A stretch of 64,000 nucleotides of DNA from Sisyra terminalis (Eukaryota; Arthropoda; Insecta; Neuroptera; Sisyridae), in the NCBI GenBank assembly GCA_958496175.1, contig OY292280.1, forward strand, positions 6,696,001 to 6,760,000, read 5' to 3'. The position numbers were made by a program, and so were the translations under genes. Each line of letters starts with the position of its first letter. Position 1 is the stretch's first letter. This document shows, one piece after another, positions 36,190 through 47,989 of this stretch. The notes under the pieces were generated by a model, which was not told the origin of the DNA, did not search any database, and was given only the letters and a program-made list of their open reading frames with translations.

Positions 36190-37215
36190 TAACATTAAAC
36201 AGTTCAATAATGCGACAATAAATATTACCTAAGTATTTTTTTTATTTCGAAATGTTTTGGAGTTTCCTTTCATTAATAATAATGCATCACAGTTTTTCCC
36301 ATAAAAAAGTAACCTTTATTTAGAAAATTTGGATTAACTCCATTTTAGCAGACCCACAATGTGGCAACGTTGCATTTTCGACTTAGTTTTTATTTAATTC
36401 GCGATTAAATCGGTCTATAATAATAATTTAGCCACAAAAGAGAGAATTATAACATATTAGAATTAAATCATCAAAAGTATCGCGAATTAAATTAAAAACA
36501 ATGCCAAAAATGCAACGCTGCCAGATTGTGGGTGTGCTAAAATGGACTTGAGCCGAATATTTAATTTTACATATAACAATATAAATACATATTTGAAAAT
36601 AACCGTCGCTTCTTCATTTCTGGCATATGTCAAAGTTTACGCATAAATTGCATTCGAGTGAACAATACTTACAGAAATAATATCGAAACCATTCGAAATA
36701 GTTCTCTTCAGTTCTGAAAATGTCGACGTTCCTGATCCAAACTTATACCAAAAAAATATCGGACTTTGACATATGCCAGAAATGAAGAAGCGACGGTTAT
36801 TTTCAAATATGTATTTATATTGTAATATGTAAAATTATATTTTCGGCTAGACCATTTTAGCACACTCACAATCTGGCAACGTTGCATTTTCGGGTTTGTT
36901 TTAATTTAATTTGCGATTTTTTTGATGATTTAATTCTAATATGGTATAATTCTCTCTTTTGTGGCTAATTTATAATTATGGACGGATTTAATCGCGAATT
37001 AAATTAAAAACAAAGTCGAAAATGCAACGTTGCCAGATTGTGGGTGTGCTAAAATAGACTTGAACTAAATTTTCTAAATAAAGTTTACTTTTCATTGGGA
37101 AAAACTCTTGTGAAAAACTGTGATGTATTATTATTAATGGAAGGAAACTCCAAATCATTTGTGAAATGAAAAATATACTTAGGTAATATTTATTGTCGCA
37201 TTATTGAACGGTTTA
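36190..37215. mobile_element. Three-level nested palindrome
   Basis: Outer arms: AATGCGACAATAAATATTAC (36211) with its complement near 37200. Next level: two GGCTCA-type elements (36335-36555 and 36845-37070) placed as mirror images. Core: a 270-bp foldback 36565-36835, whose arms contain GTCGCTTCTTCATTTCTGGC and the reverse. A partial copy of the core recurs at 37245-37400. Confidence 0.75.
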
Positions 37216-37899
37216 ATTTTTATGTTCTGTTATATATATTTGATAATACATATTTGAAAATAACTGTCGCTTCTTTATTTCTGACATATGTCGAAATTTA
37301 CGTACAAATTGCATTCGAGTGAATAATGCTTACAGGAATAATTACGATACCATTCGAAACAGTTCTCAAATTTCGACGTTCCTGATCCCAAGCTTATACT
37401 TAAAAAAATATTTGAATATTTGTTTTGGAAAAACCTTAAAGAATTTTATTAAAACAATATTAATTTTCCCAAAGAAAATGTCTTGGTATACGCACAAGTG
37501 TCAATTATGACTAGCTATGTTTTTATTTCTGAAATTGGCCAAATTGTTATGATGGTTTCAGGTCTCTGATCATAGATGCCGTTACGATTGTTGGTGTTTT
37601 GGGTAGTAAATTTGAAATTGTTTAAAAGTACGAGTCGTATGTTTTGTTGAAAGTAATTGGAAATGGGATATGTGAATGTTAGTAGTTGGTGTGATTGGTT
37701 TGGGGATATGGATGGTGAAGTTGGTGGAAGATTGAGTGGGATTTGGAAGTGAATATTTGTGTGAAAATTAAAAAGTGGACTTAGGGAGACACTGCGAAAA
37801 AGAAATGGAAGGGCGTTTTGAACGAATCAAGCAGTAACAATAAATAATAAACGCGGAAATGACTGATGACCCGTGAAAGGTGATAGCAATTGTCGCTAC

Positions 37900-39054
37900 G
37901 ATTAAGCGATTAATCCATCAGAGATTATTGAACGATCAAGAGACGTGAATCTAAATTCATGTTGAATTTCGTCGTTGCTGTGAACAATCGGCAAAAGTGT
38001 GTGTTTTGTTTTCGTTCTGGAAAATGGATTGGATGGGTTTTGAATTGAGTATTATGGGAAGGCCCCCGTTTGGTAAAATGGCGTGAGTGGCACCGTTTGA
38101 TGTAATGCACCCAGATGTCGAATATTTTGTATACATTTCCAAGAATAGCGGCATAGTGAAGCTGATTGTGGTGAGGAGGCAGTGGCGCGTCCACCTCCAA
38201 GTTGCCCCAACTTATCGTCAGATTTGACCACGACGACGACGTTAACACTTTGGCCGACAGTGTGATCTGACGGTCCAGTTCGTGGTGATCTTAGTTACCG
38301 AACGATACACCTGAGTCGTGGGAAAAGTGGTACTTTCGAAAATTGGCGAGTTGGGTCCCGAGAGTAGGGTTTACTAGTCCATCGGTATAGTCAAGTTTGG
38401 TTGATGTTAGCGATTTAGCGATGGCTCGAATGTAGTGGGTTGAATGGAAAAGTGATTTTCAAGTGGTAACAATTGGAACAAGTGCGGTTTGGAAGAAGAA
38501 GAAGACAGTTTCCTGTTGGTGTGGTGTTTGGGAGCCGCTCGAGAGGGACGGGAGGCACGACGGGGCCAGGGAGGAAAAGCTCGTGGTCGGGATAAGCAAA
38601 TCCAGAGTCGGATTTGGTCCGCACCTGGATCGAGGTAGTATCGTTGTGGTGGCAGTAGTTGACGTTGGGAGTTTGCGTGAGAACATCGGTCGAAATCGGG
38701 GCTGATGCAGTAGCGCCGCGGTCTTCATAGACGCAGTCGTCGTTTCAAGAGTGGCTGGTTAAGCGTCGTCGAGCGTCGTCCCGGTGTCCAGTCGGTAGGT
38801 CTGGTCCCGGTGCTTCCTCGGTACTGTGGCACCGTCCACGCCGTGTGTGTTGTCCCAGCCGCCCGCACAATTGTCAGTGAATCGCGGTCGAAGGTGCGAG
38901 GCGAGGTGTGGCCCTTCCGAAACCGCCGCCAGTTCGAGCCACGACATCCATGTCTTCTACTTAGCGCCCGACTTCTTCAGACACCCATCCCAGCGTCGCC
39001 ACACTGGACTCTGCTGATCCACATCCGCGACAAACTCTCCGACACGGGCAGAAA
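37900..39054 (+). promoter_or_regulatory. GC-rich island, probable promoter and noncoding first exon
   Basis: A sharp rise in GC and CpG density against AT-rich surroundings, especially 38500-39050. It ends at an excellent splice donor (CAGAAA|GTAAGT, exon end 39054). Several overlapping open frames exist on both strands but none resembles a known protein and none dominates, so I read it as an untranslated leader. Preceding DNA (37560-37800) is GT-rich. The downstream gene is not identified in this window. It could instead be a promoter of a minus-strand gene, but no such gene is seen to the left. Confidence 0.4.
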
Positions 39055-39600
39055 GTAAGTGCAACCACCCAAAAAAACAACCACCCCAAAAAACGACCAT
39101 TCCCAAAAAAAAACGACCATTCCCAAAACCCCCTCCCCGTCCTCCTCCCTCACCCCCGCTCAAAGAGAAAAACTAAGCGTGCTAAACAAACCCGAAAACC
39201 GCACACCATTATCGAGAGCCCAACGACGAAAATTCGCATCACATGACATTTTCGCGCTCACCAATCAATAAATCTCCTCAGTCATCTCCCAATTTGAAAT
39301 TTCCTCGTGCAAAGAAGAAAACATGGAAAACTGAAAACTTTTCCCACCCGATTAACGGTTGTGAAAACAGGTCCGAAACCTGGCGCACACCTTTCATCAG
39401 TTCGGTGGGTGAAAGAATTTTTCTTTTGGCTGAAAAACACTAGTCGCTGGAAAAGCTAGACCTAGTTTCACTTCTAATCGATACAAAATGAAGGAAAAAC
39501 GCGAAAACTTCAACAGAAAAGCCGTAGAAATGACTCACCTACTTCAGTCACTATTGAAAAAGTTGAACAAACTTTTGTTAATAGTCAACTTTTTGGTATC
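39055..39600. other. Flank after the GC-rich exon
   Basis: Starts with the GTAAGT donor, then a C/A-rich run (39060-39150). Probably the start of a long intron. No coding gene recognised. Confidence 0.4.
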
Positions 39601-39699
39601 TTTAAAAAAGTTTTCCCAAATTTCGGTATTGAGGGAAAAAAACAATTGCTAGTGTAAAATTTTATTCCACACCCAACAAAAAAAACATACAAAATAAAT

Positions 39700-41680
39700 T
39701 ATTTTGAAAAAATGTAATAACAATTCCTAAGGAATTGTTTAAATGTATTTTTTTCTATTATAATTCTTGGGAAAGTTCTATCAATGGTTCTATCAACCTG
39801 AATTTTCGTATTAAAATATGATATTTTTAAGAAGTTAGCCAGAAGAAAAACAATTGATAGTTTCGATGAGACGCCACCTATAGAAATTTGAAAGTTGAAA
39901 TTTATTGATGGGATGTATTTAAAAATTTCTTGTATTGGGAATTTAAAATTGGGAAAAAAAAAACATTGGAAGTCTAAAATTTTGTTCCACACCCAAATAA
40001 ATAAAATAAATTATTTCGAAAAAATACAAAGAAAAGTCTTAAAGAATTGTTTGAATGCATTTTTTTCTATTCTAATTCTTGGGAAAACTCAACCTGTATT
40101 TTCCTATTAAAATATGGATATTTTTAAGAATTTAGCCAGAAGAAAAACAATTGATAGTTTCAATGAGACGCCACCTATGAAATTTGAAATTTATTTCAAA
40201 ATTTCTTGTATTGGGGGATTAAAATTGGGAAAAAAAACAATTGCTAGTCTAAAATTTTCTTCCACACCCAAAAAAAAAAAAAAAAATGCAAAGATAATTC
40301 TTAAGGAATTGTTTAAATATATTTTTTCAAATCTAATTCTTGGGAAAACTCAACAATGGTCTCTCAACCTGAATTTTTGTATTAAAGTATTATATTTTTA
40401 AGAAGTTAGCCAGAAGAAAAACAATTGATAGTTTCGAGACGGCACCTATAGAAATTTGAAAGTTGAAATTTATTAATGGGATGTATTTCAAAATTTCTTG
40501 TATTAGAGGATTCAAATTGGGGGAAAAAAACAATCGCAAGTCTAAAATTTTGTTCCACTCCCAAAAAAAAAAAAAATACAAAATAAATTATTTAGAAAAA
40601 ATGCAAAGAAAATTCTTAAGAAATTGTTTAAATGTATTTTTTTCTATTATAATTCTTGGGAAAACTTAACAATGGTTCTATCAACCTGAATTTTCGTATT
40701 AAAATATGATATTTTTAAGAAGTTAGCCAGAAGAAAAACAATTGATAGTTTCGATGAGACGCCACCTATAGAAATTTGAAAGTTGAAATTTATTGATGGG
40801 ATGTATTTGAAAATTTCTTGTATTGGGAATTTAAAATTGGGGAAAAAAAAATTGCTAGTCTAAAATTTTCTTTCACACCCAAAAAAAAAACATGCAAAGA
40901 AAATTCTTAAGGAATTGTTTAAATATATTTTTTCAATTCTAATTATTGGGAAAACTCAACAATGGTTTTGCAACAATTTTCGTATTAAAAAATGATATTC
41001 TTAAAAAGTTAGCCAAAAGAAAAACAATTGATAGTTTCGAGACGGCACCTATAAAAATTTGAAAGTTGGATTTTATTGATGGGATGTATTTCAAAATTTC
41101 TTGCATTGGGGAAAAAAAAAAACAATTACTAGTCTAAAATTTTGTTCCACACCCCAAAAAAAAAAAAAAAAAATGGGAAAAATTGAAAAAGAAATTATTT
41201 TTAGAAAAAAAGGCAAAGAAAATTCTTAATTTTCTGTTCTAATTCTTGAGAAAACTCAATAATGGTTTTTCAACCTGAATTTTCGTATTAAAATATGATA
41301 TTTTTAAGAATTTTGCCAGAAAAAAACAATTGATAGTTTCGAGACGGTACCCATAAAAATTTGAAAGTTGGAATTTATTAATGGGATGTATTTCAAAATT
41401 TCTTGTATTGGGGGAAAAAAAAACAATTGCTAGTCTAAAATTTTCTTCCACACCCCAAAAAAAAAAAAAAAAAATGGGAAAAATTGAAAAAGAAATTATT
41501 TTTAGAAAAAAAGGCAAAGAAAATTCTTAATTTTCTGTTCTAATTCTTGAGAAAACTCAATAATGGTTTTTCAACCTGAATTTTCGTATTAAAATATGAT
41601 ATTTTTAAGAATTTTGCCAGAAAAAAAACAATTGATAGTTTCGAGACGGCACCTATGAAAGTTGAAATTTATTAATGGGA
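39700..41680. repeat. Tandem array of seven ~275-317-bp units
   Basis: The landmark GAAAAACAATTGATAGTTTC recurs at about 39845, 40142, 40416, 40733, 41017, 41320 and 41625, so units are 274-317 bp long. Each unit also has CCTGAATTTTCGTATTAAAA, an A-rich run of variable length and TTCCACACCC. Units at 41013 and 41316 are most alike, which suggests recent local duplication. Confidence 0.88.
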
Positions 41681-41689
41681 TGTACAGTA

Positions 41690-43300
41690 CATAAGTGGGT
41701 TTGTCGTTTTGTCAATTTCATATTGAATATTTATAATGGAAATGTTCAATTATGTAATGGAATTGGTATTTTTTCGGTGGGTTGGACAACCCTTCGCTTA
41801 TTGTGCCTGTTTAATTCATCCATATCGATTTGTAAACTAATCGTTCAACATTCCGACCACGTTTAGGTCGAGTCGAACCAAACCTGAATTCCACTTTCAA
41901 ACATTTGACAATCGCGGTTTTTCCATTTTTCCAAAACAAGCGCTAAGCGACACATGACCGTGCCGGCTTGTTTTTCGTGGAGGGGATATAATCATCAAAT
42001 ATTTAATAATTCATTTCAATTGCCGTTTTATTGATTTGATCATTTTCGATGTGTACTTTCCACGATTGGATTTCGTCTAGTTGTTTGGCTACCCGAAAAT
42101 TGGCCACTTACCAAGTTTTTCCCGAAATTTTCCTACGTATCTCTAATTGTAATTCTAGAAATGGACCTGATCGATTTAAAAATAATTACGGGGGGAAAAG
42201 AATGAGTTTTGTTCATGTATTTCTTGTCATTGTTCATTGGTAGGTGGACATTTTCTTCGTGAGGAATATTCGGGAAAAACACTGAAACACTTTTCTTTGG
42301 CTATTGGACTAAGTAGGTCAGTGTCGCCACGATGACGTCATAGAAATAGTGCCCCGGTATTTGTGTATCGACCGGCTTGGTGGTGGTTTTATCCAAGTAG
42401 AATGAAAATGTTTTTCTATGTCTCGTTTAAAAAACCAACACTTCCAAAGCTCACACATCCCTAATGAACAACCCCTAACGAATTTTCGTCGTAAGCTCAA
42501 TTTCCTTTGGAAAACTTACCAAACAAGTGAAAAAATCTAGAGGCGAAATATGTTTTCTTGGACGCTGACCTTTGATTTTTTTTTATCTGGAAAATTCAAG
42601 TCAGCACGCAAATTTTTCTCTTGAATACTTTTGTATATATCTTTCCCACTGATTTGATTTTTTTGTGGGTGAACTCTGTTGAAATTGTTTGAAGGAAAGT
42701 TGAATTCGTTAATCAATAAAGTCCGTGACGTCATAGGTATAACGTCATCGTGGAAAAGCCAACACACATACCAACGAAAAATCTACCCCTTACAATATCA
42801 TCCTCAACAAAAAAATCCCTCTGAAAATTATATATCATCCCTCATCATCAATACTATCAGTCGAATCGTGTCAAGTTTACCCCAACAATTTTAGCCCAAC
42901 AATATTTTCACCAAAAGTAATAATTATCAACATAAATTTATTGCAATATTTTTTACTTATAACATGTTTTATTCGATAATTTAATATTCTACAATAAAAT
43001 TCAATTGCACTCCATTAGTTTAAACAATATTAATGATTTATTGCCGATCATAACCAATTTCGCAAAACACGTTTTTATTGTTGGGAAAAATTCTTAAATA
43101 TTTATAGTTATTAGAAATTCATAATATCAAACAATAACAATAAATGTAAAGAAAAATATTTTTCATCCGATAAAAACCAATCTTTAATTACAACACGAGG
43201 AAATTAAAAAAAAAATCATATTTAATTAGGTTTAAAAAAATCTAATAAATATTCAATCACCTAAAACATATTAAAAGATTAACATGTAAAAATTGCAAAT
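41690..43300. other. No gene recognised
   Basis: Non-repetitive AT-rich DNA with a few GC-richer patches (about 41860-41990 and 42300-42380). Two TGACGTCA-like sites are seen at 42333 (GATGACGTCATAG) and 42724 (GTGACGTCATAGG). Possible intron regulatory DNA of the gene starting at 39 kb; unproven. Confidence 0.35.
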
Positions 43301-43307
43301 TTTTAAA

Positions 43308-43992
43308 ACCGTCAAATCTAGCAACGTTGCATTTTCTTAACATTAATTCGCGAATAAATCGGTCCATAATCAACAATTTTGCCACAAAAGAGAAAATTAT
43401 ATCATATTAGAAATGAATTAACAAAACACTCACGAGTAGAACCAACAAACACAGTAGAAAATGCAACGTTGCCAGATTTGACGGTTCCTAAAGGGAGTTG
43501 ACCACTGATATGGTATATTTTTTTCTATTGTCGCTAAATTTTCATTATGAGTCGAGAAAATTATACTATATTAGAATTGAATTACGAAAAAATCGCGAAT
43601 AAAACCAAAAATTAAGTAGAAAATGCAACGTTGCCAGATTTGACAGTTTCAAAAGGAAATTGAGCCCTAGTATGGTATAATTTTTTCTATTGTTGCTAAA
43701 TTTTCAGTATTAGTCTAGAAAATTATATCATATTAGAATTGCATTACGAAAAAATCGCGAATAAAAGAAAAAATTAAGTAGAAAATGCAACGTTGCCAGA
43801 TTTAACGGTTCTTAAAGGGAATTGAGCCTTAATATGATACAATTTTCTATATTGTTGCTAAATTGTCATTATGAGTCGAGAAAATGATACCATATTAGAA
43901 TTGAATTACGAAAAAATCGCGAATAAAACAAAAAATTAAGTAGAAAATGCATCGTTGCCAGATTTGACGGTTCCAAAAGGAACGTGAGTCCT
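43308..43992. repeat. Tandem array of ~162-bp units derived from the GGCTCA element
   Basis: CAACGTTGCCAGATTTGACG or a close variant recurs at about 43467, 43627, 43789 and 43951. Each unit also has TATGGTATAATTTTTTCTAT and GAAAAAATCGCGAATAAAA. The first unit begins with an inverted half element. The same array type recurs at 60588-61250. Confidence 0.85.
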
Positions 43993-45040
43993 TTTTTTAT
44001 TTTTATTTTATACAAGATTAACACAGGAAAAATCGTTTTCTCATTCATAACATATCAACGAAACTATTAGTACATAATTGATCTACAAAAATATTTTTCT
44101 AGAGCATTCATGGGTGTTCTATGAAAATTATCTAACGGAAGGAGGGCAAAATATTTTTAGTAATGTTTTAATGTAGTTTTAATTAACTTTAGTAGTTTAG
44201 GGCATACTGTAGCAACAATTAGAAAAAAACACATTTTTCTTCTTTCAAATATAATTTTTTCCAGCAAATTGTAATGTTCCCCAGTGATATGGACAGCTTA
44301 TATCCTATATTTTTTTCATTTACATATAGCAATAGTTGAGGCATTTTTTGCTGCAGTTTGCCTATATGCAAATCAATTTGACTTTAAAATGATCTGGAAA
44401 TACTTTATGTTATATATCTCGTTAAAAATAGACAGATTTAAATTTCATGATCATATTTAATTGTTTCTATAGGATTAATTAATTCAATTAATTAGCATTA
44501 CGTTTTCCACGTGTATCTAATAATCGAATCAACTTGAAAATAAAATAGCAGTCGGAAAATTTCACTTTCTCAATAAAAAAAAAAAAAAAAAAAAACAAAT
44601 AAAATACGGAACTTGTAAATTTCTCGTCTTTTCAATTCTTTTTCTTATTTCTATTTTTCCTTTTCATTTTTTTTTTTTTCAATTCTTTTTACTTTACGAG
44701 TGAAGCGACGCAAGCGTGGGTTTTCATCGTATTATCGCCGACGACCAATGTCCTAAAAATACACATTTTCCCGATCGTTCAAATGAAAACAGTCCCAGCC
44801 CCTGTTCGTACTACAGGCAAACTATGGGAAGACAAAAAAAAAATAAATCAGGAAGACATTTCAATGCCTTTTCCATTCCAGATGATAAATTAATTATCTA
44901 CGTCCGATTAAATTATTAGTTACACTAATGCACAAAATTGTATTTATCAATAATTTTCAACCAACTTCTAGATGAGTATTAGTTCCACCTCACCAATCGG
45001 CGTCTTATTTCCTATATAATATGAGAATATTTTTTTCTAC
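43993..45040. other. No gene recognised
   Basis: AT-rich, with a 20-nt A run at 44577 and pyrimidine-rich stretches at 44620-44690. A 67-codon frame at 44716 has no recognisable similarity. Confidence 0.45.
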
Positions 45041-45827
45041 TAAAGCTACTAACTGATGTAGCTTTGAAATTCACAATTAAATATTCCTATTCAATTTCAA
45101 AGACTTATACGTATGCAATACCCTACACGATTATGCAAACTCGTTTTCCACCACGGGCTGTTAGCTCTCTAAGAATAGTCCAACTTGTTAGGATAATTGT
45201 GGAATAGCTATATAGAGTATTTGCTGCAGGTAGAAAGAGATAGAAATTCCGAAATTCTATCTCTTTCTACCTGCAGTAAACACTATACAGCTATTCCACA
45301 ACTATCCTAACAAGTTGGGCTATCCTTGTCTCGTTTTTGAGAGTTAACAGCCCATGTTTTCCACCCTTCAGGTTTGTGTCTAGGATGCTCTCCCTAATAT
45401 AAATATTTTTTTTGGCTCATGTGTACTTCAGCACACCCACAATCTGGCAATGTTGCATTTTCGACTGCGTTTTGAATTTAATTCGCGATTAAATCGATCC
45501 ATAATGAAAATTTAGCTACAACAGAGAGAATTATACCATATTAGAATTAAATCATCAAAAAAATCGCGAATTAAACTAAAAACAAAGTCGAAAATACAAC
45601 ATCACCAGATTGTGGGTGTGCTAAAGGACACATGAGCCAAAAAAAATATTTATATTACGAAGAACATCCTAGAAACAAACCTGAAGGTAGGAAAACGAGT
45701 TTACATAATCGTGTAGGGTATTGCATACGTATAAGTCTTTGAAATTGAATAGGAATATTTAATTGTGAATTTCAAAGCTACATCAGTTAGTATCCAGATT
45801 GTGGGTGTGCTAAAGTACACTTGAGCC
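45040..45827. mobile_element. Nested palindromes around a GGCTCA-type element
   Basis: Outer arms: TAACTGATGTAGCTTTGAAA (45050) against TTTCAAAGCTACATCAGTTA (45772). Inside lie a 197-bp near-perfect palindrome (45157-45353, centre TCCGAAATTC) and a complete GGCTCA element (45415-45640) that itself is flanked by inverted TAATATAAATATTTTTTT. A 35-nt fragment of a second GGCTCA element ends at 45827. Confidence 0.78.
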
Positions 45828-46160
45828 TTTTTTTTATGTTCAAATTCGACAATTTTCATTTCTCCAATTTGTACCAACGCAGATTAGCAAAAAATGTAAC
45901 CAATAAGAAATTAAGTGAGGAAATGGTGCCAAATGTATACCAGATAGTCGAAAAACTATCAAATAATTCTAATGAATTTTGCAACACGATAATGCAAGAT
46001 TCCTCTTCAGAATAAAAGCCCTGGAAAATACTAATAAATTAAGAGGGGGCGATATTACATTTATCACTATAATCGTCCATTAAATTATTCCATCGGATTT
46101 CTATTTGTACCATTTGTTTCCATTCTTTCAGGTCTAATCCATAAATCCATTCTTTCGGGT

Positions 46161-47985
46161 GGTAGACCAAATAAAATTAACAGTGTTTTACTTCATTTAT
46201 TTTAACTGGAACGTTTCGTTGGTGTTATTCCAACTTCATCAGGCAACTAGTAAATATTAGATAAAAACACATTTTAATTGCTGTCAATTGTAATTTTATA
46301 AAGATTAGACTGATTCAAAAAAAATGATGATTTTTTTTTTCTTAATTATATCGAAAATATTGTTGGGAATGACAAAAATAAAATCCTGTGAAAGTTTAAG
46401 CTCTTAATATTAATATTAAGAGGAGTTGCATCGCAAATTTCGATTTTCCATTTAAATAACATGGGAACAATATTCTCTTGCACTTTGGAATTTTATAGCT
46501 CACGTTGGTGACAATATTTCAGAATGACCAAGATATATTCTTGTAGAAAATTGGACGATCTACAAAAAAGGTCTCGAACAAGTTTTTGATATATTTATTC
46601 CTTCAAAAGTTATTCGAGGTCAAAGTTGAACTAAAGAGAAATTTTAATATTTTTTCAATTTTTTGACGCAACCATCAATTTTATGAGAAAATTTTATAGA
46701 ACATTTTTTGTAGAGTACTTTTTTTTCGTATAAATTATGTCTACAAAAGTTTTTGATATTTTTCACAGATCCTAAGTTATTTAATTAAAATAAGTAAAAA
46801 AAAAATATGTTAAAAATATAATAATTCTGGGAATTTTCAGTTTAATGCAAATAACTTAGGACCTGTGAAAAATATCAAAAACTTTTATAAAGATAAGTTA
46901 TAGGAAAAAAAGTACTCTACAAAAAATGTTCTATAAAATTTTCTCATAAAATTGATGGTTGCGTCAAAAAATTGAAAAAATTTTAAAATTTCTCTTTAGT
47001 TCAACTTTGACCTCGAATAACTTTTGAAGGAATAAATATATCAGAAACTTGTAAGACCACCTTTTTTGTAGATCGTTGAATTTTCTACACAAATATACCT
47101 TGGTCATTCCGAAATATTGTCACCAACGTGAGCTATAAAATTCCAAAGTGCAAGAGAATATTGTTCCCATGTTATTTAAATGGAAAATCGAAATTTGCGA
47201 TGCGGCACCTCTTAATATTAAGAGCTTAAACTTTCACAGGATTTTTTTTTGTTATTCCCAACAATATTTTTGATACAATTAAGAAAAAAAAAATCATCAT
47301 TTTTTTTTGAATCAGTCTAATAAAGATCTATTAATATTAAGAATGTTTTAACCATAGCTACTGGTAATTGACATACCACTACGTTATTTTAGCTCCTATG
47401 AATTTGTTTTAAATCATGGGACTATGTGTTTTTATCATATATTTACAAGTTGCCTGATGAAATTGGAATAACACCAACGAAACGTTGCAATTGAAATAAA
47501 TGAAGTTGAAATAAATGAGTTTCGTTGGTGTTATTCCAACTTCATCAGGCAACTTGTAAATATATGATAAAAACACATAGTCCAATGATTTAAAACAAAT
47601 TCATAGGAGCTAAAATAACGTAGTGGTATGTCAATTACCAGTACCTATGGTTAAAACATTCTTAATATTAATAGATTTTTTTTTTAAAAAAGAAGACAAT
47701 TCAGGTTGTTTAAGATCGCTTTTTTGTTTAATATTTTTATTATTCAATTAGCTACGTTTCGTTACGTATCGTAACTTCATCCGGCTTCTTGATTCACAAA
47801 AATAAAATATTTTCAATTTAAATTCAATAAAAATTAATAGATCTTTGTAAAATTACAATTGACAGCAATGAAAATGTGTTTTTATCTTATATTTACTAGT
47901 TGCCTGATGAAGTTGGAATAACACCAACGAAACGTTGCAATTGAAACAAATGAAGTAAAACACTGCTAATTTTATTTGGTCTACC
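46161..47985. mobile_element. 1.8-kb composite foldback with five hammerhead-like motifs
   Basis: Outer ends GGTAGACCAAATAAAATTAA and the complement ending at 47985. Each arm continues ACTTCATTT...CAACGAAACG with the motif at 46213-46242 (minus) and 47904-47933 (plus). Inside are a ~1.02-kb palindrome (46304-47325), a second palindrome (47331-47676) with mirrored motifs at 47455-47484 (plus) and 47519-47548 (minus), and a fragment of the 5451 family at 47676-47815 with a motif at 47756-47783 (minus). Confidence 0.75.
46304..47325. mobile_element. ~1.02-kb palindrome inside the composite element
   Basis: GACTGATTCAAAAAAAATGA on the left is mirrored by TTTTTTTGAATCAGTC on the right. Pairing is near-continuous (for example TGGTTGCGTCAAAAAATTGA against its complement). 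The centre is near 46815. Contains the GATCTACAAAAAAGGTCTCG motif. Confidence 0.82.
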
Positions 47986-47989
47986 ACAT

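Noticed and set aside
38463..38705. 80-codon plus-strand frame in the GC-rich island, with antisense frames at 38459-38728 and 38957-39163
   Set aside because: Overlapping frames on both strands in GC-rich DNA are expected by chance; none has family features.
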